From Jiella mangrovi (GTDB lineage: Bacteria; Pseudomonadota; Alphaproteobacteria; Rhizobiales; Rhizobiaceae), in contig NZ_JAGJCF010000007.1 of the NCBI RefSeq assembly GCF_017815135.1, positions 186,001-250,000 on the forward strand: a stretch of DNA of 64,000 bases. Direction: 5' to 3'. Shown piece after piece: positions 40,455 through 47,009 of this stretch. Made by a program: the position numbers and the translations under genes. A model generated the notes under the pieces. It made no database searches. It saw only the letters and a list, made by a program, of their open reading frames with translations, and was not told where the DNA came from. Each line of letters begins with the position of its first letter. The first letter of the stretch is position 1.

Positions 40455-40709
40455 TGCACGCGCGTCAAGATGGCCTTGACGGCCCTCCGCTAACGGTTCC
40501 AGCGAAGCTCTTGGTTTCTGTGCAGAAACCGCGAGGGGAGGCGCTTGCCCAGCTAAGTGGATTCAGTAGCGGATAAGATTAAATGGAGTCGAGTCGACAC
40601 TTCAGACAGCAACCGCTTTTCCACCGGAATCTCTGGGTCGTTTCATCCCAACGGCAGGGCAGTGTTGCCTTAAGTTACTACACATCGAGCGCTAGGTGAT
40701 CTGAGCATC

Positions 40710-41723
40710 GTGACCCGAAACCCCTATTATTCCGGTCCTGCCAGCGACCATTTCGACGGCACGCGCTTCTTCAATCCCGGCCAGCCATCGACCGACCGCT
40801 CCTTCAAGGATCTGTGGCGGTGGCGCAAGGAAACACGGGCGGAATGGCCGGAGCATGTGCCGGTCGTCCCTGCAATGCCCGAGAAGCGGGTCGCGGGATG
40901 CCGGGCGACCATGATCGGCCATGCGAGCGTGCTGATCCAGGTGGGCGGGCTGAACCTCCTGACCGACCCGGTCTGGTCAGAGCGCGCCAGCCCAGTCTCC
41001 TTCGCCGGGCCGAAGCGGGTGACGCAGCCCGGCATCCGCTTCGGCGATCTGCCGCCGATCGACGTCGTCCTTCTCTCCCACAATCACTATGACCACTGCG
41101 ATCTGAAAACCCTGAAGCGGCTGGTCGACCGCCACGATCCGCTGATCGTCACGCCGCTCGGCAATGACAGGCTGCTCGCAAGGACCCTGCCGGCCAGCAA
41201 CATCGTCGCAGGGGACTGGGGCGACACGATCGACCTGCCAGCCGCCGAGCCCGGCGCGTCGCCGGCCGGATCGGTGGCAATCGTCCCGGCGCAGCACTGG
41301 TCGCGGCGCGGCATCCGCGACACGCGCATGTGCCTGTGGTGCGGATTCGTGCTGAAGATCGCCGGCCGGTCGATCTATTTCGCCGGCGACAGCGGCTATG
41401 GCGACGGCAAGATCTTCCGCGAGATCCGTGAGGCTCATGGCTCGCCGGACCTCGCACTCATCCCCATCGGGGCCTACGACCCGCGCTGGTTCATGGCGCC
41501 GCAGCACATGAACCCGGAAGAAGCCGTGAAGGTGTTTCAGGATGTGGGCGCAAGCCGGGCCGTTGCCATTCACTGGGGCACCATCCAGCTGACCAACGAA
41601 CCGCGCGATGAGCCGGCTGCCCTGTTGCGACGTGCTCTTGCCGACCGGCAGCTCGATGAAAGCGCCTTTATAGCGGCGAAGCCCGGCGAGATCGTCGAAA
41701 TCGATCCTCGGGAATCTGTTTGA
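40710..41723 (+). CDS. MBL-fold metallo-hydrolase (NAPE-PLD/UlaG-like)
   Basis: A 337-residue metallo-beta-lactamase-fold enzyme. The metal-binding SHNHYDHCD fits HxHxDH, and further ligands lie in AQHWSRRG, YFAGDSGYG and, near the C-terminus, AIHWGT. The N-terminal FNPGQPSTDRSFKDLWRWR region and the GHASVLIQVGGLNLLTDPVWSERASP strand are typical of bacterial relatives of N-acyl-phosphatidylethanolamine phospholipase D. A lipid-phosphodiesterase activity is plausible but unproven. The start is a GTG preceded by AGGTGAT. Confidence 0.9.
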   Translation: MTRNPYYSGPASDHFDGTRFFNPGQPSTDRSFKDLWRWRKETRAEWPEHVPVVPAMPEKRVAGCRATMIGHASVLIQVGGLNLLTDPVWSERASPVSFAGPKRVTQPGIRFGDLPPIDVVLLSHNHYDHCDLKTLKRLVDRHDPLIVTPLGNDRLLARTLPASNIVAGDWGDTIDLPAAEPGASPAGSVAIVPAQHWSRRGIRDTRMCLWCGFVLKIAGRSIYFAGDSGYGDGKIFREIREAHGSPDLALIPIGAYDPRWFMAPQHMNPEEAVKVFQDVGASRAVAIHWGTIQLTNEPRDEPAALLRRALADRQLDESAFIAAKPGEIVEIDPRESV

Positions 41724-41806
41724 GCCGCACGGCGTCGGACAACTCTGCAGGTCGGCCGTACAAGCCCACGGCCCGACCGAGGGTCGTATTGATGACAGCC
41801 CACTAT

Positions 41807-41821
41807 TTTACGTAACGTAAA
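41807..41821. promoter_or_regulatory. Perfect palindrome upstream of the haem peroxidase gene
   Basis: TTTACGT-A-ACGTAAA is a 15-base perfect dyad in an AT-rich patch, 43 bp before the peroxidase start codon. Its position fits an operator overlapping the promoter. The regulator is unknown. Confidence 0.5.
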
Positions 41822-41864
41822 TTTATGCTACTCTCGGTTACATTCTTCACTGGGAGGCAAGCAA

Positions 41865-43448
41865 ATGTCGCATGGAGGCACATTCGACCAGAAAGTCGTC
41901 GCTCCGCGCTCGAAGTTCTATCAAGGCCCCTTCGGGCGCATCTGCGCCGATCTGGAGCCCTGGTTTCCCCCTTCGGTCGATCGCAAAAGACCGGATGCCC
42001 TCGAAAGGCATCTTCTGACGATCGCCGAGGAGATGCTGGAGCAAGGTGACCTCACTCCCGAGACCATCGCTCAGGATCCCGGTCGCGTTCGGGAGCTCGA
42101 GCGTGTCTTCAGCAACTCTACGCCGGCCGGCTACACCTATTTCGGTCAGTTCATCGATCACGACATCACCTTCGATCCCGCATCCAGCCTGATGCGGACG
42201 AACGATCCGGCAGGATTGCTGAATCACAGGACGCCCCGTTTCGATCTCGACAACCTCTATGGCCGCGGGCCGGACGACAGCCCCTATCTCTACGACCGAA
42301 AGGACGTCTGGCACGATCAGGACGGCAAGGAGGTCGTCGACAAGTTCCTGATCGGCAAGGTGACTGGCACCGCACTCCCCGATCTGCCGAGGAACGCCCA
42401 AGGGCGCGCTCTCATCGGAGACATGCGCAATGACGAGAACGCCATGGTTTCGTCGTTGCAAGTCGCGTTCCTGCTCGCCCACAACGCGCTTGCGGAGCGG
42501 GCGCGAGCGAACGGGCCGGGGGATACTTTCGGCGCAGCGCGCAGGGTCTTGCGCTGGCTATATCAGTGGATCGTCTGGCACGACTTCCTCAAGCGGATCA
42601 CCCGGGAAGACATCCGGGCGACGGCGCTGGAAGAGAAGCTGTTCGGTTCCGCCGGAAAGGCCATCGAGCTCGGGCTCGATCACGTCTACAAGTGGAAGGA
42701 GATGCCCTTCATACCCGTCGAGTTCGCCGTGGCGGCCTATCGCTTCGGCCATTCCATGGTTCGCAACAGCTACCAGACCAATCAGCCGTTCCGAGGCGCC
42801 GGAAATTTTGCACCGATCTTCGACAGGTCGGGCGATCCTGACGATCCGGCAACGCGTTTCGACCTCAGCGGTTTCCGTGAGATGCAGGCTCACAATGTCA
42901 TTCAGTGGGACTGGTTCTTGCCGATGCGCAGTTCCTTGCAGGGGCAGTTTCCCCAAATGGCACGCAAGATCGACAGCCGGATGGCCAATGCCCTCGCCTT
43001 CCTCCGCGAGAGCGGTCCGAAGATGAACATTCTCGCGTTCCGCAATCTCTTGCGGGGCATCCGGTTCGAGCTGCCTTCCGGCACCAGCGTCGCCCGCAAG
43101 TTCGGCATAGATCCGATCGAGATCGACCCTGATCACGACGCCCTGTGGTTTTACATACTCAAAGAAGCGGAGATCAGGGAGAATGGCGAGCGGCTGGGGC
43201 CGCTCGGCTCCACGATCGTCTGCGCCGTGTTCGCGGGCCTCTTGAAAGGCGACGCGACCAGTTGGGTGAACACCGTGCCCGGCTGGCGACCCGAGACCGA
43301 ACCGCTTTTGAGGAATGGCGAAGACAACCGGGATTCGGGCGCAGAATGGCAACTGTCTTCGATCATTCGCATCGGTGGCGCGCCGGTCGATGGCAACGAC
43401 GTGGAAGCGTTGCGGAACGCACCAGGCGGCCTGGGGCGGACAGGATGA
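41865..43448 (+). CDS. Animal-type haem peroxidase (peroxidase-cyclooxygenase superfamily)
   Basis: A 527-residue protein of the superfamily that includes myeloperoxidase, lactoperoxidase and bacterial peroxicins. Seen: the distal FGQFIDHDIT with His99, IGDMRNDENAMVSSLQVAFLLAHN, and proximal AYRFGHSMVRNSY with His296. There is no obvious signal peptide, so it may be cytoplasmic or leave by a non-classical route. Such enzymes oxidise halides, thiocyanate or phenols, or oxygenate fatty acids. An upstream GGGAGGCAAG ribosome-binding site and a palindrome suggest tight regulation. Bacterial members are patchily distributed, which hints at horizontal acquisition. Confidence 0.9.
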   Translation: MSHGGTFDQKVVAPRSKFYQGPFGRICADLEPWFPPSVDRKRPDALERHLLTIAEEMLEQGDLTPETIAQDPGRVRELERVFSNSTPAGYTYFGQFIDHDITFDPASSLMRTNDPAGLLNHRTPRFDLDNLYGRGPDDSPYLYDRKDVWHDQDGKEVVDKFLIGKVTGTALPDLPRNAQGRALIGDMRNDENAMVSSLQVAFLLAHNALAERARANGPGDTFGAARRVLRWLYQWIVWHDFLKRITREDIRATALEEKLFGSAGKAIELGLDHVYKWKEMPFIPVEFAVAAYRFGHSMVRNSYQTNQPFRGAGNFAPIFDRSGDPDDPATRFDLSGFREMQAHNVIQWDWFLPMRSSLQGQFPQMARKIDSRMANALAFLRESGPKMNILAFRNLLRGIRFELPSGTSVARKFGIDPIEIDPDHDALWFYILKEAEIRENGERLGPLGSTIVCAVFAGLLKGDATSWVNTVPGWRPETEPLLRNGEDNRDSGAEWQLSSIIRIGGAPVDGNDVEALRNAPGGLGRTG

Positions 43449-43490
43449 GAAGGCGCCTTGCCCGAAGCTGACGAAAATTTCGGCAGCCCC

Positions 43491-43519
43491 TTGTCTTGCC
43501 CGATTCGCAGCGCCATACT
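43491..43519 (+). promoter_or_regulatory. Candidate sigma-70 promoter for the small transcript
   Basis: TTGTCT (-35, 43491-43496) and CATACT (-10, 43514-43519) are separated by exactly 17 bp. Transcription would start a few bases later, about 30 bases ahead of the small gene. Confidence 0.5.
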
Positions 43520-43540
43520 CTTCTCATGTTCAACGAAGCG

Positions 43541-43555
43541 AAAGGAGGTGATCCA
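43541..43555 (+). promoter_or_regulatory. Extreme Shine-Dalgarno sequence
   Basis: AAAGGAGGTGATCCA is fully complementary over 15 bases to the conserved 3' end of bacterial 16S rRNA and touches the ATG of the 25-codon gene. Normal ribosome-binding sites match only four to seven bases. Confidence 0.75.
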
Positions 43556-43633
43556 ATGTCGAGTGATTGTCTGAAGCCGGCTGGATCTTTGATTCTCGGT
43601 GGTTCGACGGAGCAGCCTCCTCGCTTCGCCTGA
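43556..43633 (+). CDS. Tiny 25-residue protein with extreme ribosome-binding site
   Basis: The predicted peptide starts MSSDCLKPAGSLILGG and ends STEQPPRFA. I do not recognise it. It is framed by a promoter (TTGTCT-17-CATACT) upstream and a strong terminator downstream, so it looks like an independent transcript of about 200 nt. The mRNA also contains GGCTGGATC (a fragment of the 16S 3' end), within the coding part, able to pair with the GATCCA of its own ribosome-binding site. This suggests a translation-controlled small protein or a dual-function small RNA. Confidence 0.5.
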   Translation: MSSDCLKPAGSLILGGSTEQPPRFA

Positions 43634-43687
43634 GAATTGCAGATGCCGCGATGGTCTCTGACGACCGCCGGCCGACGCCTATCACGG

Positions 43688-43726
43688 GGCCGCTTTCCTC
43701 ATCGGGGAAAGCGGCCTTTTGATTTT
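43688..43726 (+). terminator. Strong Rho-independent terminator after the tiny gene
   Basis: GGCCGCTTTCC pairs with GGAAAGCGGCC in 11 perfect base pairs, followed by TTTTGATTTT. It closes the short transcript that holds the 25-residue reading frame. Confidence 0.85.
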
Positions 43727-43805
43727 GAAAAGGGCGGACAGCCGCTGGGTCCGTCCTCGCGCGAACAGCGCGCTCCCGCGAATGGGTGCTCCGGCGATTG
43801 AGCTA

Positions 43806-44163
43806 CAGCATCGGCCCGAAAATCGGAATCGATTTTCGGAAAGCACGATGCGGTGATTCAAAAGGTTGGAGCGTCCTTTGTGCGTCCATTCGGACGCACG
43901 ACAGTCTCGTCGAACGACGCATATCGGGTGCCTGACAGTCTGAGATTAGGCGTCCGCCTTTATCGCGCTCGTCATGCTCGGGCTCCGTCCCGAGCATCCA
44001 GTGCGCCGTTTAAGCTTCTGTTGTTTCGAACGTTTCTGGATTCTCGGGACGGGGCCCGAGAATGACGAAGCGTCGAATGACGCGCCTTCTCGATCAAGTC
44101 GTGGCCGGCCCTCGAGGATCGTGCCGTGCACTGTGGCGTCCATTCGGACGCACGGCGCTGTAG
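43806..44163 (+). repeat. Modular palindromic repeat, copy D
   Basis: The order matches copies C and E: the small module with CCGAAAATC-GGAATC-GATTTTCGG, a CGTCGAACGACGCATATCG lead, hairpins at 43974-43997 and 44041-44062, and the GTGGCCGGCCCTCGAGGATCG tail. Its outermost bases GCTACAGC (left) and GCTGTAGC (right) are reverse complements, like short terminal inverted repeats. The remainder of the gap to 44341 contains no gene I can support. Confidence 0.85.
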
Positions 44164-44341
44164 CCGATCTTGCTTTCGGACGGTCGCTCCCCATCGTCGG
44201 ATCGACGCTGCCGGCGTGGCCGATCCCTGCCGCGTGATGGCCAATGACGAACGGCCCGCCCCGAAACGTTCGAGGCGGGCCGATGTCGGCAGATGTGCGA
44301 CGAGCCCTTTCGAGCGGGCCCGCCGGTCTCGTCTCGAGCGA

Positions 44342-45256
44342 TCAGTTCGCGGGAGCCGTATCGCCGCTCGCGGGCTGCGACGCGTCGCCGGAGGCCGGAT
44401 CGGTCGAGGCCTCGCCGCTCTCGCTGTCTTCGCCCTCGCTCTCGGGCTCGCCATAGGCCGGCGCCTGCTCGAGCTGCTCACGCGAGACGTTGAGGACGAT
44501 GCGATCGGGCAGATTGTCCTCGCCGACGACAGGCTCCTGGGGCTCGGCGGTCGCCTCGGGGGCAGGGGCCGCTTCGCCGCCCGCCGTCCCCCCGGCCATG
44601 CCGGTGCCGCCCGTCGTGCCGCCGGCCGTTCCCGTACCGCCGGCCATGCCGGTTCCGCCGGAACCCGCCGCAGCGCTCGCGGCCGCGTTGGCTTCTTCTT
44701 CGGTCTTGAGGCCCTCGGTCTTGCCCGGGCCGAACTCGAGCGCGCTCATCGAAACGGCGACGTCCTTCTCGCCGATGCCAAGGAACCCGCCGACGCCGAC
44801 CAGAACGGCCATCAGCTTGCCGTCTTCCGACACGAGGACGTCGGTGATCTCGCCGATGCTCTCGCCCTGGGTGTCGTAGACGTCCTTGCCTTCGAGGTCG
44901 CTGGCGCGCCAGGCGCCGGAGGGCGGCATGGTGACGAACGGCCCGCTATCGGCCGTCTGCGACGACGACGTGTCAGCCGGAGCTGTGCTGTCCGCACTGT
45001 CTGATTCCATGGAATCGGCCGAACCGGCATCGGACGATCCGCTCGACGCGCCGGAATCCATCGTGCCGGAATCCGTCGACGTGCCGCTGTCGCCCGAATT
45101 GGCAGCGTCCGGCGTGGACGAGCCGGTATCGGTCGAGTCGCTCGCCGCCGGCGGCGTCGAGCCGTCCGTCGGGGCGGTCGAACCCGAATCCTGGGCATAT
45201 GCGCTGAGCGGCAGCGCGACGCTGGCGAAAAGGGCGATGATCGTTGCTTTACGCAT
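44342..45256 (-). CDS. PRC-barrel domain protein with low-complexity flanks
   Basis: A 304-residue exported protein. The signal peptide MRKATIIALFASVALPLSAYA is followed by about 80 residues of Ser/Asp/Thr/Gly/Ala-rich sequence, then a PRC-barrel (WRASDLEGKDVYDTQGESIGEITDVLVSEDGKLMAVLVGVGG), a Gly-Thr-Met repeat tract of GGTGMAGG type, and an acidic Ser/Ala-rich tail. PRC-barrels bind RNA or protein partners; the periplasmic members with disordered flanks are common in Hyphomicrobiales and uncharacterised. The MRKATII start was chosen over a longer frame because it begins the signal peptide. Confidence 0.87.
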   Translation of the reverse strand: MRKATIIALFASVALPLSAYAQDSGSTAPTDGSTPPAASDSTDTGSSTPDAANSGDSGTSTDSGTMDSGASSGSSDAGSADSMESDSADSTAPADTSSSQTADSGPFVTMPPSGAWRASDLEGKDVYDTQGESIGEITDVLVSEDGKLMAVLVGVGGFLGIGEKDVAVSMSALEFGPGKTEGLKTEEEANAAASAAAGSGGTGMAGGTGTAGGTTGGTGMAGGTAGGEAAPAPEATAEPQEPVVGEDNLPDRIVLNVSREQLEQAPAYGEPESEGEDSESGEASTDPASGDASQPASGDTAPAN

Positions 45257-45656
45257 GGTTGGGGTCTCCCGATTGATGTCGGGGACAGAATTGATGGGCG
45301 GCTGGGGCGTTCCCTCACGGATTGTCCAACCTGTATTCATCGGTGATCATCAAACGCCCGATTCAATCGCGGCAAGGCCAGTGGCGAAGCCCTTCGCATC
45401 TGCGAGAGAGCCCTCAAAACATTGCCGTTTTGTCATGTTGCATGGCAAAGCACCGGGCTCTGCCGGCCGGCCGGCTTCGCCTGTGTCCATCGGTAGAGAT
45501 AATTAAGTCGTGGCTAACGATATCGACTGACGCAGGTCTGGAACCACCGCCTCGCCTGCAGGGCACAATCCTCTCCATGCGCCGCCAAGGCGCTGACGCC
45601 ATGTGTCCCGCAGGGTCGCCCGAACGCTCCGATCTCCTATCGACGGGCTCTCTGGC
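45257..45656. other. Intergenic region, no gene seen
   Basis: This gap separates the PRC-barrel start from the end of the MBL gene. Reading frames in it have no family character, and I see no repeat or terminator. Confidence 0.45.
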
Positions 45657-46472
45657 TTACGCTTCCTCGTCGCTGCGCAGGAAGGCCACGTGCCGATCGA
45701 CGGAGCGCCGGAGCACTGCACGCCCATCCGATGCGATGACGCGGTCCCAGAAGGCGCCGTAGACGGCATCGAAGCCGACACCCTCAAGCGCGGCCGCAAT
45801 CCGGCCGACGGCCGCTTCGCCGAGCGGAACGAAATTCGGATAGCCGCGCATGAAGCCAAGCCCGTCGCAGCCCGGCGTCACATGAAGAATGTCGCCCGAC
45901 AGGAGCGCGCCCCTTCCCTCATGGGCCATGGGCAGATGCATCACCGTGCCGCCGGCAAAATGGCCGCCGCAGCGGATCAGCGTGGCACCGGGCAGGAGAT
46001 CGAAGCGGTCCCCCTCCCAGGTGCGCACGTGCTCGCCCAGGTTCATCACCCAGTCGCGATCGCGCGCATGGACATGGACCGGGACATCGAAGGCCGCCGA
46101 CCATTCCGCCATGGTCGAGTAAAAATGCGGGTGAGAAATCACGATCGCGGCAAGCCCTCCAAGGCCCCGGACGATCTCGACGAGCGCCCGGTCGATCAGC
46201 GGTATCATGTCCCACAGGACGTTGCCTGCAGGCGTTCTGACGAGAAGCGCGCGCTGGCCGATGGCAAAGTGCGGCGTCATGCCGAGGCCGAGAAATTCGC
46301 CGTCATAGGCGGCGATCGCCCGGTGCGTCCGCCGCATCGTCTCGAAACTCACCCAGCCCTGGCCCGACGGCGGCACGAACTGGCGCTCGTCCTGACAGAT
46401 CGGGCAGGCCGCGGGCGGCGTCGGCGAGGACGGAAATTGCGTGCCGCAGGCGGTGCAGAGATAGGAGGTCAT
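45657..46472 (-). CDS. MBL-fold metallo-hydrolase with N-terminal zinc-ribbon-like motif
   Basis: A 271-residue protein. The N-terminus has CTACGTQF and CPICQDERQF, two CxxC knuckles likely to bind zinc or iron. The MBL domain keeps ISHPHFYSTMAEW (the usual HxHxDH is altered to HPHFYST), then GGHFAGGTVMHLP and LLSGDILHVTPG. The altered motif suggests a changed metal site or a non-hydrolytic role. The frame extends upstream ten codons, but MTSYLCTACG is the more natural start. It is divergent from the DUF2946 gene, 78 bp away. Confidence 0.85.
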   Translation of the reverse strand: MTSYLCTACGTQFPSSPTPPAACPICQDERQFVPPSGQGWVSFETMRRTHRAIAAYDGEFLGLGMTPHFAIGQRALLVRTPAGNVLWDMIPLIDRALVEIVRGLGGLAAIVISHPHFYSTMAEWSAAFDVPVHVHARDRDWVMNLGEHVRTWEGDRFDLLPGATLIRCGGHFAGGTVMHLPMAHEGRGALLSGDILHVTPGCDGLGFMRGYPNFVPLGEAAVGRIAAALEGVGFDAVYGAFWDRVIASDGRAVLRRSVDRHVAFLRSDEEA

Positions 46473-46550
46473 GAGGAATGCCCGGCGATTTCTGTGATGC
46501 AACGGTTTCGAAGGTGACAGCTCTGCGGCATTCTGGCATCGATCCTCGCC

Positions 46551-46946
46551 ATGCAGAAGCTGCGTGTGATCCTTGCGGACAGATCATCGGCGGCCGCGAT
46601 CGCACTGATCGCGGCCTGTCTGATGATGTTCCAGACGATCGCCGGCAATGCCGCCGAGATCGCCCGGGCGGGCGGAGGTGGCGGCTTCGTCATCTGTTCG
46701 GCCAGCCTCGACGGAGCGCTCGAGGGCGGCAGCCCGGGCCAGCGCTCCCGACAGCTTTGCGCCGAATGCTGCGCCGTCTGCCATCTGTCCCACGCGGTCG
46801 CTCTCACTCCCTCCGGCCGTTTCGTTGCTCTGGCGGTTCGCCCCATGGCGAGCCAGCCGGTCTCGTGGCCGTCGTCCCGCGCCCCGCCGCGTCCGGCGCC
46901 CCGCGCGCGCAGCACCCTGTCGCGCGGACCGCCCATTCTTTCCTGA
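46551..46946 (+). CDS. DUF2946-family small protein
   Basis: A 131-residue protein. An N-terminal hydrophobic helix (AAAIALIAACLMMFQTIAG) probably anchors or exports it. GFVICSASL and LCAECCAVCHLSHA supply a cluster of cysteines and histidines characteristic of DUF2946, a family often found beside copper or iron uptake genes. The C-terminus is proline-arginine rich. The next gene on the same strand is a PepSY membrane protein 63 bp downstream, so a joint role in metal handling is likely though unproven. Confidence 0.72.
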   Translation: MQKLRVILADRSSAAAIALIAACLMMFQTIAGNAAEIARAGGGGGFVICSASLDGALEGGSPGQRSRQLCAECCAVCHLSHAVALTPSGRFVALAVRPMASQPVSWPSSRAPPRPAPRARSTLSRGPPILS

Positions 46947-47009
46947 CGCTTCCCGCCCCCGGCCGCAGCGCCGGCGGGGCATCCCCTCTCTCTCGTCAGG
47001 AAATCATAC

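Larger units (their letters stand above)
40104..40709. other. AT-richer intergenic island with many hairpins
   Basis: This 606-bp gap is clearly less GC-rich than its surroundings. Hairpins include GGCAGTG-TGAACA-AACA-TGTTCC-CACTGCC (around 40350-40378), GTCCG-TTA-CGGAC, GTCAAG-ATGGC-CTTGAC and GGTTTCT-GTGC-AGAAACC. It holds one perfect DnaA box, a terminator pointing left, and small overlapping reading frames on both strands (40308-40454 minus, 48 codons; 40442-40576 plus, 44 codons). It could be a degenerate mobile gene, a structured RNA or part of a replication region. I cannot decide. Confidence 0.5.

Noticed and set aside
40266-40620. tmRNA, RNase P or 6S RNA on the minus strand of the AT-rich island
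   Set aside because: Hairpins and a terminator are present, but I find no tmRNA tag-coding sequence, no tRNA-like ends, no RNase P signature such as GAGGAAAGTCC and no long 6S-type bulged helix.
40308-40646. Selenoprotein or TGA-recoded gene
   Set aside because: Two in-frame TGA codons without any recognisable recoding element are better explained by decay or by a start at 40454.
40104-40709. Chromosome replication origin
   Set aside because: There is only one perfect DnaA box, no flanking hemE or dnaA, and no skew evidence that I can compute by eye. It is kept as a possibility only.
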